The position numbers and the translations under genes were made by a program. Shown piece by piece: positions 1 to 8,305 of a DNA stretch of 64,000 nucleotides (the stretch's first letter is position 1; every line of letters begins with the position of its first letter). Source of the stretch: Nitrososphaerota archaeon (lineage in GTDB: Archaea; Thermoproteota; Nitrososphaeria; Nitrososphaerales; Gagatemarchaeaceae); NCBI GenBank assembly GCA_029785375.1, contig JAFLZV010000004.1, forward strand, positions 1-64,000, given 5' to 3'. The notes beneath the pieces are model-generated. The model was not told the origin of the DNA, ran no database searches, and saw only the letters and a list, made by a program, of their open reading frames with translations.

Positions 1-1121
1 CCGTCAGGGTAGCCATGGACGCCCTTCCCGCGCCCGTCTGCGACGAGCTTCGCCCCCTCCTCCACTCCTCTTTCGACAGAGCCCTCAATCCTCTCCTTCG
101 AGGCCTTCGTGACCACGGGCCCCATCTCGGTCGCCTCGTCCATCCCGTACCCGACCCTGAACTCCCCTGCTGCCTTCGCGAACTTCCCGATGAGCTTCCC
201 ATGCGTCTCCCCGCCCACCGGGACGAGGACAGACCCGGCGAGGCACCTCTGCCCTGCGTTCCCAAAGAAAGACGAGACCATGGCCGGGACGTAGCTGTCT
301 ATCTTGGCGTCTGGCATGACGACGATGCAATTCTTGGCCCCGCCGTTTGCCAGGGCCCTCTTGCCGTGCTTCCCCGCGAGCTCGTAGACGCGCCTGGCCA
401 CCGGGGTCGAGCCGACGAAGGTCACCCCGCGCACCGCCTTGTTCGCGATCATGGTTTCGACGACGTCTCTGCTCCCTTGCACCAGGTTGATGACGCCCGG
501 AGGCAATCCCGACTCCTCCTGGATGAACCTGATCGCCTGGGTGGTCGGGATCGGGTCGGTCTCGCTCGGCTTCAGGACGACCGTGTCCCCGAGGACGACG
601 GCGAATGGGACGAACCAGAACGGGACCATGAGCGGAAAGTTGAACGGGGTGATCACGGCGAAGACCCCGAGCGGTTCCTTGACCGACTGCTCGTCTATCC
701 CCTCGGCAATCTGGCCCTGGGTCTCCCCCTTGGCCAAAGTGTACGCCGTGGAAATGGCCACCTCCACGTTCTCGATCATCCTGTGTACCTCCCCCCTGCT
801 CTCAAGGATCGTCTTCCCGTGGTTCTGCGTAACCGTCGCAGCGAGCTCCTCGAAGTGGGACTCCAAGACCGTCTTCATCTTGAAGAGATACTTCACCCTC
901 TCGAATATCGAAATCCTGCTCCACTTTTCGAACGCCACCTGGGATGAATCGATGGCCGCCTCGACCTCCTCACGCGTGGCGAAGGGCACCTCCCCTATGG
1001 GAACCCCCCTGCCCGGGTCGAAGGTGCTCTGGACCTGTGAGGAACCCGAGCCGCGCCATACCCCGTCGATGAGCATCTCTTGCCTCCCGTAGTTTGACGC
1101 GACCTTGGCCGCCTGGGTCAT
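1..1121 (-). CDS. mmsA: CoA-acylating (methyl)malonate-semialdehyde dehydrogenase, 3' end cut by window edge
   Basis: Reading the minus strand from the ATG at 1121-1119 gives an open frame that runs off the left edge (about 373 codons visible). It begins MTQAAKVASNYGRQEM and shows aldehyde-dehydrogenase landmarks: the substrate/cofactor stretch ITPFNFPLMVPFW, the GS-type cofactor-binding segment VTFVGSTPVARRVYE, and the catalytic cysteine in GQRCLAGS, the pattern of the MmsA subfamily. Family members convert malonate or methylmalonate semialdehyde with NAD+ and CoA to acetyl-CoA or propionyl-CoA plus CO2. The start overlaps the stop of the upstream aminotransferase by 4 nt (ATGA), so the two are probably co-translated. 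This supports omega-amino acid or valine/beta-alanine breakdown. The exact substrate is inferred from the neighbour. Confidence 0.9.
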   Translation of the reverse strand, partial: MTQAAKVASNYGRQEMLIDGVWRGSGSSQVQSTFDPGRGVPIGEVPFATREEVEAAIDSSQVAFEKWSRISIFERVKYLFKMKTVLESHFEELAATVTQNHGKTILESRGEVHRMIENVEVAISTAYTLAKGETQGQIAEGIDEQSVKEPLGVFAVITPFNFPLMVPFWFVPFAVVLGDTVVLKPSETDPIPTTQAIRFIQEESGLPPGVINLVQGSRDVVETMIANKAVRGVTFVGSTPVARRVYELAGKHGKRALANGGAKNCIVVMPDAKIDSYVPAMVSSFFGNAGQRCLAGSVLVPVGGETHGKLIGKFAKAAGEFRVGYGMDEATEMGPVVTKASKERIEGSVERGVEEGAKLVADGRGKGVHGYPD

Positions 1122-2458
1122 TTCCTTACCCCCTCGTCCGCGATGACCAGGGATTTATCGAGTGCGTCCACCCCTTCATCCATCTCCTCCTCTGTTATGA
1201 TCAGTGGAGGCGCTATCACGAAATGGCTCAGCCAGTCGAGCAGGTAGACTCCATTCCCCATCATGTCCGCCCCGACCTTGCCGAGCGGTGACGGGCGCCC
1301 GGCTAGCTTGTCCTCGGCGGTGAAGAACGGCTCTTTTGTCTTCCTGTCCCTGACCAGCTCGACCGCCCAGAACAGCCCGAGACCCCTGACGTCCCCGACC
1401 GACGGGTGCTTCGCCTTCAGCTCGGCAAGCCGCTTTCCGAGGTACTCCCCCTTCCTCCTCGCGCCCCTGATCAGGTCGAGGCGCTTGTACTCTTTGATCG
1501 CGGCGATGGCCGGCGCAAGGGTGAGCGGGTGCGCCTCGTATGTGTGCCCGTGGGCGAAGTAGCGGTCCTCGAAATAGTCCGCTATCTCGCGGGTCGTGGC
1601 GGTCAAGCCGAGGGGCGCGTAAGCCCCGGTTATCCCCTTCGCCGTCGTCAGGATGTCGGGAGCGACCTTCCAGTGGTCCACGGCGAACCATTCTCCGGTC
1701 CTCCCCCACCCGGACATGACTTCGTCGACGATGAGCAGGACCCCGTTCTTGTCGGTCACTTCCCTGAGCATCGGGAGATACTCCTTGGGGGGGACGAGCA
1801 CCCCGTTGGTCCCCACCACAGGCTCGATGAGCACTGCGGCCACGTTCCCCTCATTCCTGATCATGTAATCGATATAGTTCGCCGATGCGATGGCCCGGTC
1901 CCCGAACTCGACCCCGAACGGGGATCTGTAGGTGTCGACGTCGGGGGCAAAGATCACTCCATCGACCTTTCCGGCGGGTTCCACAGCGAGTCGCCTCATG
2001 TCCCCCGTGGCCGCGATGGAGGCTCCGGTGGAGCCGTGATAAGAGCGATATCGCGAGATTATCTTGTACTTGCCTGTGAACATCCTCGCTATCTTGATCG
2101 CCGCCTCGTTCGCCTCGGTGCCAGATGTCGAGTAGAAGAACTTCTCAAGGCCTCCGGGGAGCACCTCGAGAAGGAGCTTGCTCAACTCCGCTCGCACGTC
2201 GCAGGTGAAAGACGGCGCTATGTATGGAAGGCTACGGGCCTGGTCGCATATCGCCTCGATGACTGCCCTGTTCTTATGGCCCAAGTTGCAGCACATCAGT
2301 TGCGACGAGAAATCGAGGTACTTCTTCCCCGTGGAGTCGGAGAAGTAGCAGCCTTCTGCGTCGACGACCTGAAGAGGGCTCCAGCCTCTTTGGTACCTCC
2401 AGGTCCCGAAGGTGTACTTCTTGGTTAGGTCGGCAACACTTTTCTCTTTGGTGAGCAA
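1118..2458 (-). CDS. class III aminotransferase, omega-amino acid type
   Basis: A 446-residue PLP-dependent fold-type I aminotransferase. Visible motifs are the phosphate-cup segment STSGTEANEAAIKIAR, YHGST about 25 residues later, the acidic pair in LIVDEVMSGWGRTG that contacts the PLP ring nitrogen, and the Schiff-base lysine in TTAKGITG. Class III members move amino groups from omega-amino acids such as beta-alanine, taurine or 4-aminobutyrate to pyruvate or 2-oxoglutarate. The overlapping mmsA favours beta-alanine or 3-aminoisobutyrate as donor, giving the semialdehyde used next; that is inference. The TTG start at 2458 lies about 38 nt downstream of a TATA-like element near 2491-2500. 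Taurine:pyruvate aminotransferase is the main alternative. Confidence 0.88.
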   Translation of the reverse strand: MLTKEKSVADLTKKYTFGTWRYQRGWSPLQVVDAEGCYFSDSTGKKYLDFSSQLMCCNLGHKNRAVIEAICDQARSLPYIAPSFTCDVRAELSKLLLEVLPGGLEKFFYSTSGTEANEAAIKIARMFTGKYKIISRYRSYHGSTGASIAATGDMRRLAVEPAGKVDGVIFAPDVDTYRSPFGVEFGDRAIASANYIDYMIRNEGNVAAVLIEPVVGTNGVLVPPKEYLPMLREVTDKNGVLLIVDEVMSGWGRTGEWFAVDHWKVAPDILTTAKGITGAYAPLGLTATTREIADYFEDRYFAHGHTYEAHPLTLAPAIAAIKEYKRLDLIRGARRKGEYLGKRLAELKAKHPSVGDVRGLGLFWAVELVRDRKTKEPFFTAEDKLAGRPSPLGKVGADMMGNGVYLLDWLSHFVIAPPLIITEEEMDEGVDALDKSLVIADEGVRK

Positions 2459-2494
2459 GCGGTGGGTTCCCTTTTTCGTTGTTGCTCGGTGATA

Positions 2495-2728
2495 TTAAAT
2501 GATATCACTGAAACCGGGTGGGAACACAGCTGGAGACAGACGCGCAAAGAACTTGCGGTTCGTCCGCGAATTGATGCTCTTCATCGGATGGGCGTAGTTG
2601 GCATAGGCGAGGACCAGCTGGTTGATCAGGGCGTTGACGCTGATGTTCTGCTCCCTCGCGTCCTCCTGAAGGACGCCTGGGGCGGATTCGTCCAATCTGA
2701 ACGAAGCTGTGGTGGTCTTTGGTCTCAA
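2495..2728 (-). CDS. small ribbon-helix-helix-like protein
   Basis: A 77-residue product from a TTG start. Residues 6-45 follow the ribbon-helix-helix pattern seen in many small archaeal regulators: a beta strand (TTTASFRLDE) followed by two helices (VLQEDAREQ and SVNALINQLVLAYANY). The C-terminal 30 residues resemble nothing I know and are Arg/Phe/Pro rich, unlike the usual tail of this family, so the gene may be diverging or frayed at its 3' end. Its 3' end overlaps the putative promoter of the aminotransferase operon, which it could in principle regulate. The DNA-binding role is family-level inference. Confidence 0.5.
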   Translation of the reverse strand: MRPKTTTASFRLDESAPGVLQEDAREQNISVNALINQLVLAYANYAHPMKSINSRTNRKFFARLSPAVFPPGFSDII

Positions 2729-2879
2729 GCGGCGCTCGGGTTTGTCGAAGCCCGGTATGTTACTAGCTTGTGGTCGGTCTTTGCGGGAGCGCAGGGCAGA
2801 TTCGACCTCGATTGCATCCGCGTGCAGAAAATACGTCCTGCCTATATGCGGTCATGCCCGTTTCTACTCGTGAACTAAG

Positions 2880-2975
2880 ATGGCAACAAGCCAGCAAACG
2901 AAGGCAGTAGAGACGAAGTCGGGCAATCGGGTCATGGATTACCTCCGGCGGATGAAGGCGAGGCTGAGCCGCTAG
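2880..2975 (+). CDS. possible 31-residue basic peptide upstream of the thermosome
   Basis: ATG at 2880 opens a 31-codon frame, MATSQQTKAVETKSGNRVMD then a basic tail ending KARLSR, and TAG at 2973-2975. A TATA-like stretch (cctatatgcg) at 2841-2850 would place a transcript start about 8 nt before this ATG. It could be a small protein, an upstream reading frame in the thermosome leader, or chance. Only position and composition support it. Confidence 0.3.
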   Translation: MATSQQTKAVETKSGNRVMDYLRRMKARLSR

Positions 2976-3011
2976 AGACTCTGCAGGTCCTTTGGACATC
3001 CTGGGTGAACA

Positions 3012-4664
3012 ATGATGTCAGAAGCTTCGTTCGTGACCACGTCAGGAGGACAGCAGGTTCTGATCCTCCGTGAAGGGAGTACGCAGAACCGCGGAAGGCG
3101 GGCACAGAACAACAACATCTCTGCGGCCAAGCTCATCGCCGACCTGGTGAAGACATCGCTGGGTCCCAGAGGGATGGACAAGATGCTGGTGGACTCGCTT
3201 GGGGACGCCACCATAACCAACGACGGAGCGACCATGCTGAAGGAGATGGACGTAGAGCACCCAATCGGGAAGATGATAATCGAGGTAGCCAAGACGGTGG
3301 ACAAGGAAGCAGGAGACGGGACCACCTCTTCGGTGGTTCTGACGGGCGCCCTTCTGGAGGGAGCCGGCGAGCTGATTGAGAAGGGAGTCCACCCCATGGT
3401 CATCATCAACGGCTACAGTTCCGCGGCGAAGAAGGCCCAGAGGATCCTGGAGGAGATCGCCGTCGGCGTCGAACCAGAGGACACTGCCACCTTGAGGAAG
3501 ATAGCACGTACCAGCATGGCCTCGAAGCTGATCTCGAACGACAGCGCCGCGCTCGGAGCCATGGTGGTCGACGCCCTCCTCCAGGTGGCCGAGAAGACGG
3601 CGGACGGCGCCTACAGGGTGGATGTCGACGACCTGAAGGTGGAGAAGAGGGCCGGAGGCTCTCTAAAGGACACAAGTTTCACGCGAGGGATCGTCCTGGA
3701 CAAGGAAGTCGTACACTCCGGGATGCCGAAGCGCGTCGAGAAGGCGAGGATAGCGCTGGTCAACTCGGCGCTCGAGATCAAGAAGACCGAGTTCGACGCC
3801 AAGATCAACATAGTCAGGCCCGAGCAGATCCAACAGTTCATCGACGAAGAGACGCGGATGCTGAAGGGCATGGTAGACAAGATCATCGACTCTGGAGCCA
3901 ACGTCCTCATCTGCCAGAAGGGGATCGACGATGTGGCCCAGCACTACCTGGCGAAGGCTGGAATCCTGTCGGTAAGGAGGGTGAAGGAGTCCGACATGGC
4001 CAAGCTGGCGAAGGCCACCGGGGCAAGGATGGTGACCGGCGTCGATGGCTTGGCCACGGCAGACCTGGGTCAGGCGGGGCTGGTCGAGGAAAGGAAGCTC
4101 GAGGATGACAGGTGGGTGTTCGTGGTAGACTGCAAGAACCCGAAGTCGGTGTCGATACTGATCAGAGGCGGGAGCCAGAGGGTCATCGACGAGGCCGAAA
4201 GGTCCATCCACGACGCCGTCATGGTCGTCAAGGACGTTCTGGAGAACCCAGCGATAGTGGCCGGTGGCGGCGCGGTCGAGGAGGAACTAGCCTACCGCCT
4301 GTCGAAGTGGGCTGCCACGGTAGAGGGGAGGGAGCAGCTTGCCGTGGAGAAGTTTGCCGAAGCCCTGGAGAGCATCCCGCTCTCCCTGGCGTCGAACGCC
4401 GGCTTCGACCAGATAGACACCCAGGTCGAGCTCAGAGAGAGCCACGGAGCAGGCAAGACGTGGGCCGGGGTGGACGTCATGGGGAAGGGCGTCCGGGACA
4501 TGTTCGCCAAGGACGTCATAGAGCCGATCTCCGTCAAGGAGCAGGTCATCAAGTCGGCCACTGAGTGCGCCTGCATGATACTCCGGATAGACGACGTCAT
4601 CGCCGGCGGCAGGAAAGGTCGTTCGCCTCAAGGAGGCCCCGGCGGAATGGGAGGCACGGAATAG
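3012..4664 (+). CDS. thermosome subunit (group II chaperonin)
   Basis: A 550-residue group II chaperonin, full length for the family. The N-terminal equatorial domain carries LGPRGMDKMLVD, the nucleotide-binding NDGATMLKEMDVEHP and the catalytic GDGTTSSVVL. The apical domain contains the helical-lid region around VRPEQIQQFIDEE and the QKGIDDVAQHYLAK stretch. The C-terminal equatorial half has VAGGGAVEEELA and the glycine/methionine-rich tail (GGPGGMGG) that projects into the cavity. It forms a double-ring ATP-driven folding chamber in the cytoplasm. Two adjacent ATGs (3012 and 3015) are both possible starts. The gene is monocistronic here apart from a doubtful 35-codon frame just after its stop. 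Confidence 0.98.
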   Translation: MMSEASFVTTSGGQQVLILREGSTQNRGRRAQNNNISAAKLIADLVKTSLGPRGMDKMLVDSLGDATITNDGATMLKEMDVEHPIGKMIIEVAKTVDKEAGDGTTSSVVLTGALLEGAGELIEKGVHPMVIINGYSSAAKKAQRILEEIAVGVEPEDTATLRKIARTSMASKLISNDSAALGAMVVDALLQVAEKTADGAYRVDVDDLKVEKRAGGSLKDTSFTRGIVLDKEVVHSGMPKRVEKARIALVNSALEIKKTEFDAKINIVRPEQIQQFIDEETRMLKGMVDKIIDSGANVLICQKGIDDVAQHYLAKAGILSVRRVKESDMAKLAKATGARMVTGVDGLATADLGQAGLVEERKLEDDRWVFVVDCKNPKSVSILIRGGSQRVIDEAERSIHDAVMVVKDVLENPAIVAGGGAVEEELAYRLSKWAATVEGREQLAVEKFAEALESIPLSLASNAGFDQIDTQVELRESHGAGKTWAGVDVMGKGVRDMFAKDVIEPISVKEQVIKSATECACMILRIDDVIAGGRKGRSPQGGPGGMGGTE

Positions 4665-4665
4665 A

Positions 4666-4773
4666 ATGACGTTCGCACGCAGGAAGAAGTGGGCAGTGAT
4701 CAGGAAGCGCAGGCACTCTTCCCACCAGCACAGGCTTGAACAAAGCGTTACTCGTACCCCCAAGCCAACGTAG
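4666..4773 (+). CDS. possible 35-residue strongly basic peptide after the thermosome
   Basis: ATG at 4666 is 1 nt after the thermosome stop and opens MTFARRKKWAVIRKRRHSSH followed by a basic tail ending RTPKPT. The density of Arg/Lys/His and the tight coupling to the upstream stop are suggestive, but nothing confirms that it is translated. The rest of the gap to 4974 shows no gene. Confidence 0.25.
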   Translation: MTFARRKKWAVIRKRRHSSHQHRLEQSVTRTPKPT

Positions 4774-4974
4774 CCTGGGACCGCCCAGGAGATCCGATCG
4801 CCATGGAGACCAGGCTGGTCTTGGGATGAATCGAGAGGTTCTCGTCTCGGGCAAGTGAAATGCGGAGCTGCCGGAGCCGGTCCCTCCAGGCTGAAGAATG
4901 AATAATCAGGCGTGAAAGCTTCTTTGCACGCAAAGACCGGAGTGAATCTGATAGAAAAGAAAAAAGAGGGGTGC

Positions 4975-5484
4975 CTAGGCCCAGACGGGCTTGTAGGCTA
5001 ACAGCGTCTCGGTTGACTCTACGCCCTGCACTTCGGCGATCTTCGAAACTGAGGAAAGGATCTCTTCGTGGTTCTTTCCGTACACAGTCGCTAGGATGTC
5101 GAATTCGCCCGGTACGACGGATGCATTGCGGATTTGTGGGTGCTGTTCCAGGGACTGAAGGACCTTCTGCGCATTCTCGTTGACTTGCAACAGGACCAGC
5201 GCCAGAGCGTCAGTTGCCTGAACGTTCTTGCCGTTGGTGAAGCCTTCGAATGGCGAGTAGGTTCTTGTGCTTGTGATCCCGGAGATGGATCGGATCTTGT
5301 TGACCAGGTCGTAGGTCTGCTTCTGGTCCGCGGCCTTGAGCTCGATCGCGAGATCGAACCGGCCGGCGAGTGGTGAAAAGTAGGCTATTCCCTGAGTGTG
5401 CTTTAGCTGCTCAGTCACTTGACCGAGCATCCTCGGCTGAACAGAGGCTGTGATGGTTGTTGGATTCATGTTTGTGGTTATCAT
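4975..5484 (-). CDS. Lrp/AsnC-type protein with two RAM (ligand-binding) domains and no HTH
   Basis: A 169-residue protein with two tandem alpha/beta RAM-like halves: residues about 8-80 (ITASVQPRMLGQVTEQLKH, then FDLAIELKAADQKQTYDLVN) and about 95-165 (ALALVLLQVNENAQKVLQSL, then GEFDILATVYGKNHEEILSS). This is the fold that senses amino acids in Lrp/AsnC proteins. There is no N-terminal helix-turn-helix, so it is a stand-alone sensor, unlike full-length Lrp (about 150 residues with one RAM). It probably oligomerises or partners with a DNA-binding Lrp protein. A TATA-like run (5511-5525) sits about 30 nt upstream of the ATG at 5484; ATG 5469 is an alternative start. It is divergent from the ACT-type gene. 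Confidence 0.8.
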   Translation of the reverse strand: MITTNMNPTTITASVQPRMLGQVTEQLKHTQGIAYFSPLAGRFDLAIELKAADQKQTYDLVNKIRSISGITSTRTYSPFEGFTNGKNVQATDALALVLLQVNENAQKVLQSLEQHPQIRNASVVPGEFDILATVYGKNHEEILSSVSKIAEVQGVESTETLLAYKPVWA

Positions 5485-5500
5485 GGTGTTTCAGTTCTGG

Positions 5501-5552
5501 TATATTTATGACAGTATATATATGTATCTAATTATGATGGTACGTTTATTAC
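5501..5552. promoter_or_regulatory. divergent promoter region with three TATA-like elements
   Basis: Between the divergent Lrp-like and ACT-type genes lie tatatttatg (5501-5510), agtatatatatgtat (5513-5527) and cgtttattaca (5543-5553). The first two are spaced correctly for the minus-strand gene, the third for the GTG at 5577. The assignment rests on sequence and spacing only. Confidence 0.55.
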
Positions 5553-5576
5553 ACCCCGCCCGTAGTCGTAGACTCT

Positions 5577-6269
5577 GTGGGTAGAGTTCCAGCGCAGCCA
5601 TCCAAAGTAAGCGGTCTTCCGGTAAGTGAAGCCGTCTCAACGGTCATCTCAAGGAATTACATCGTTCTCGAGTCCTTGAAGCTCAAAATAGTCAATTATC
5701 ATCGGCTCGCGTCCAGGATCGCGCCAGAGGTGGAGGAGTTGACGGGGAGGAAGGCCAAGGCGGCAACCATTGTGGTCGCAATCAAGAGGTTCTCGGACGG
5801 ACTGGGTGAAGGAAGGATCGAAGAAATGTCTGCCAGCCTGAAGGGATCCAAGCTGGATCTCGCCGGACGGATGGTCGAAGTGAGAGTCGAGGCGAAGTCT
5901 GCTCAGCATCGTCAGATATTGCAAGACTTCCTGAAGCTGGAGGAAAGGTTCAACGCGATTCCGTACATCTTCCAGTTGTCCAACTCCGTCAAGCTGATCG
6001 CAGAGGAAGCAGACGCGCAACTTCTTGAGGAGGCACTGGGAGAGAACCACAAGACTACGGTTGTTAGGGATTTGGCCAAGATCACGATTCAGCTGTCTAT
6101 CTCCACCAAGAAACTCCCTGGAATCGCATCCTTCATCACGGAATTGCTTTACCGGAATGGAGTGGGCGTCCTCGACGCGTTCTTGAGCTACGATGATGTC
6201 GTATTGGTCTTGCAGGAACGGCTCGGGCCCAGAGCATACCAGGTGTTGAATGAAGAAATTTCAAGGTAA
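5577..6269 (+). CDS. ACT-domain-like regulatory protein, archaeal type
   Basis: A 230-residue protein starting at GTG 5577, about 30 nt after a TATA-like box. Residues about 20-80 (SEAVSTVISRNYIVLESLKL, RLASRIAPEVEELTGRKAK) resemble the N-terminal helical module of archaeal proteins annotated as ACT-domain containing. Residues about 155-228 (TTVVRDLAKITIQLSISTKK, PGIASFITELLYRNGVGVLD) match an ACT fold: a beta strand, then a helix beginning PGIAS, then a strand (VVLVLQE). ACT domains bind amino acids and control enzymes or transcription. It faces another amino-acid-sensing protein across a shared promoter region, so the pair may respond to nutrients together. The target is unknown. Confidence 0.7.
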   Translation: MGRVPAQPSKVSGLPVSEAVSTVISRNYIVLESLKLKIVNYHRLASRIAPEVEELTGRKAKAATIVVAIKRFSDGLGEGRIEEMSASLKGSKLDLAGRMVEVRVEAKSAQHRQILQDFLKLEERFNAIPYIFQLSNSVKLIAEEADAQLLEEALGENHKTTVVRDLAKITIQLSISTKKLPGIASFITELLYRNGVGVLDAFLSYDDVVLVLQERLGPRAYQVLNEEISR

Positions 6270-6540
6270 CGCCATCCCAGTCATCCCGTTTGAGCCCGCG
6301 GCCGCCGAGACACCCTCCTGAAAGTTCCTTGGAATCCACTCTTCGGACCCTCCAGGTTAGGCCTTCGGGGCTCGGTCCTGAATCGAAGTTGCTCTCGGGC
6401 GCTCGTAAATTTAGCTCTAGTCTGGCCCCCCGCACTTTCCCCGACGCATGCGCTCCAAGTTCCCAGGCCGGCTCCGGACCCGGAGCGCTGAGGACGCGAC
6501 GCGCGATGGCCGACCGAACCTCGCCGTGTTTTTGGCCCTG

Positions 6541-6762
6541 CTATCTCCTGTTCCTGTAAAGTATGTTCGGCTTCTTCTCCGGGCCCTTGTACTTCTCGTT
6601 TCTGGGGCAGTGCGGGCCGCATTTCTGGTCGGCCGGGTGGTTGTGCCCCTTCGTGTCCTTCAGCCGCTCTTTCTCTTCCATCCGCTTGCGATAGGACGCC
6701 ATCTCACGACGTGCGGACAGCCTCCCAAAGAGGCTTTGGACGTGGTGCGGAGCGACAGTCAC
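6541..6762 (-). CDS. small basic hypothetical protein with Cys/His cluster
   Basis: Up to 73 residues from GTG 6762; an internal ATG at 6702 would give 53. The C-terminal part is highly charged and contains KGHNHPADQKCGPHCPRNEK, whose two His and two Cys could bind a metal. I recognise no family. A TATA-like ggtatagag (minus strand, about 6777-6785) lies upstream. The stretch 6270-6540 on its 3' side shows no gene I can support. Confidence 0.4.
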   Translation of the reverse strand: MTVAPHHVQSLFGRLSARREMASYRKRMEEKERLKDTKGHNHPADQKCGPHCPRNEKYKGPEKKPNILYRNRR

Positions 6763-6835
6763 GTTGCCGCCGCAGCTCTATACCCTGGCTCCTGGCAGGG
6801 CCCCCGAAGGTCGCCTCGGGGCAGAGGTGGCAGGC

Positions 6836-7315
6836 TCACCCGATCCTGTCTTCGAACCTCGTACCGAGGTCGGAGCGGGGGAGCGCCCCCCTGATCTCGC
6901 TGACCTGCTGGCTCTGCAGCTTCCGGTTGCTCGAGAGGCTGAACTCGCGTCTCATCACGTACTGGTCTCCGTCGGAAGCTTGCCTCGACTCCCCCTCGAG
7001 CGCTGTCGCCAGGATGAGGACAGGCGCCTTTCCCCACGACTTGGTTAGTGTGACCTTGACGACGCTGCTGAAGGGGATGAGGAGGCTCCCCTTGTCCGCC
7101 GAGAGCCTCTCCTCTACGGTGAGCTCTTGCAAGAGTTCGTACTGCCCCTTCAGTGCCCGCTTCCATCCCCCGATGAAGGAGCCCAGGTAGCCGTAGCCAC
7201 GGGCAAGGCTCCCGGCGCTGAGGACCAGCACCCGGCTCTTCTCGAAGTCAAAGCAGAGGTCATAGGGGAAGTCGGGGCCGTTCCTTACCCAGAGGGGCGC
7301 CGTTTCTCCTGCCAA
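6836..7315 (-). CDS. hypothetical protein, beta-rich
   Basis: A 159-residue protein from a TTG start at 7315. It alternates hydrophobic strands (SRVLVLSAGSLARGYGYLG, SLLIPFSSVVKVTLTK, APVLILATALEG) with polar loops and ends in a charged helix, which would fit a small beta-barrel or PH-like fold; this is only a secondary-structure impression. No signal peptide, membrane segment or catalytic motif is visible. It lies downstream of a coiled-coil gene on the same strand, with a 153-nt gap. Confidence 0.6.
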   Translation of the reverse strand: MAGETAPLWVRNGPDFPYDLCFDFEKSRVLVLSAGSLARGYGYLGSFIGGWKRALKGQYELLQELTVEERLSADKGSLLIPFSSVVKVTLTKSWGKAPVLILATALEGESRQASDGDQYVMRREFSLSSNRKLQSQQVSEIRGALPRSDLGTRFEDRIG

Positions 7316-7468
7316 GCCGTGGGCGCCTCGAAGGCTCCAGGCTCTTAGCGTTTGTTAACAGCCCTTCGAGCTGATGGTCCGTCGGCCCGCGTGGGAAGAT
7401 GCCAGCCGCTGGGTCTGCAGCCAGCAGAAACCCCGTCGTTCAGGTCCCCGGCCGCGCCCCGGGCGCGG

Positions 7469-8239
7469 CTATTCCATCCTTGAGAGGGCCTCTGCCATCG
7501 ACCCCATCATCTCCGCCCTCTCTGCGACCAATTGGGCCCTCGCGAGCCTCTCCGTCTCCAGCTCCTTCAGCCTGGCCTGCATCGAGTCGAGCTGGTCCCA
7601 GTCCTCGACAAACGGCGACCCGGGGGTACGAAGGTCGACCAGCTTCAGCTGCTTCTTCTGCTCGGCAACCTCTTCGGAAAGGGCGGCCAGCTTTGCGCCA
7701 AGCTCCCTGATTCTGTTTTCAGAGACTCTTGCGGGCGTCTCGGACCTCCCCAGGAGGCGACTGAAGAACGAGCCTTTGACCGGGGATGGAGCCTCGCCCG
7801 CGACGCGCCTCCTCTCCTCCTCCAGCTCGATTGAGCATTGCGCTTCTTCCGCTTTCAGCTCTGCGACCCTTGAAGCCCTCTTGGTCCTCTCGGCTTCGAT
7901 CCGCCCCTCGACGGCAGCCATCCCCGACCTGAGCTCGGAGATGCTGTCATCTATCGACGCGACTACGACCGGCTTTGACAGCGTGGCGTTCAGCTCACGG
8001 CGCTTCGTCAGATACTCAGGCGAAAGCCTCGCGGCCCCGGCCTTCTCTTCGAACTCGTCGAGAAGGACGTTCACCCCCCTGACCCAGTTCTCGAGTGAAT
8101 ATCCGCCGGGCTCGGCGGAGAACCTCTGCCCCCCGAGCTTTTCCAGGGCGTTGACGGTCCTCGCCTTCAGCTCGTCGAAGTTCAACGCCGGGGTTTCCTG
8201 AACCCTGACCTTGCGCCGGTGGAAGGGCTGGCCCTTCAC
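7469..8239 (-). CDS. coiled-coil hypothetical protein
   Basis: A 256-residue protein rich in Glu, Arg, Ala and Leu. Residues about 110-165 (DSISELRSGMAAVEGRIEAE onward) and 180-256 (RVSENRIRELGAKLAALSEE onward) have heptad-like spacing typical of coiled coils, separated by a Pro/Gly/Phe hinge (SFFSRLLGRSETP). The start is GTG 8239, preceded by a GGAGG element about 8 nt upstream and a TATA-like cttaaattg near 8290-8298, so it is probably led by a short 5' UTR. I do not recognise a family. A scaffold or bridging role is possible but unproven. Confidence 0.7.
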   Translation of the reverse strand: MKGQPFHRRKVRVQETPALNFDELKARTVNALEKLGGQRFSAEPGGYSLENWVRGVNVLLDEFEEKAGAARLSPEYLTKRRELNATLSKPVVVASIDDSISELRSGMAAVEGRIEAERTKRASRVAELKAEEAQCSIELEEERRRVAGEAPSPVKGSFFSRLLGRSETPARVSENRIRELGAKLAALSEEVAEQKKQLKLVDLRTPGSPFVEDWDQLDSMQARLKELETERLARAQLVAERAEMMGSMAEALSRME

Positions 8240-8305
8240 GCCTTCCTCCAGGAGATCCCCTTCAAGCTACGACCCGCGCTGCATCTGAATCCAATTTAAG
8301 CGGTT

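Noticed and set aside
15-947. 310-codon open frame on the plus strand
   Set aside because: Its sequence is Pro/Arg/Asp rich with no family pattern and lies antisense to a clear aldehyde dehydrogenase.
1406-2428. 340-codon plus-strand frame
   Set aside because: Antisense shadow of the class III aminotransferase.
2763-2999. 78-codon minus-strand frame
   Set aside because: No family features; overlaps the likely thermosome promoter and leader.
6281-6622. 113-codon minus-strand frame
   Set aside because: Arg/Gly/Pro-rich shadow-like composition and overlap with a better candidate.
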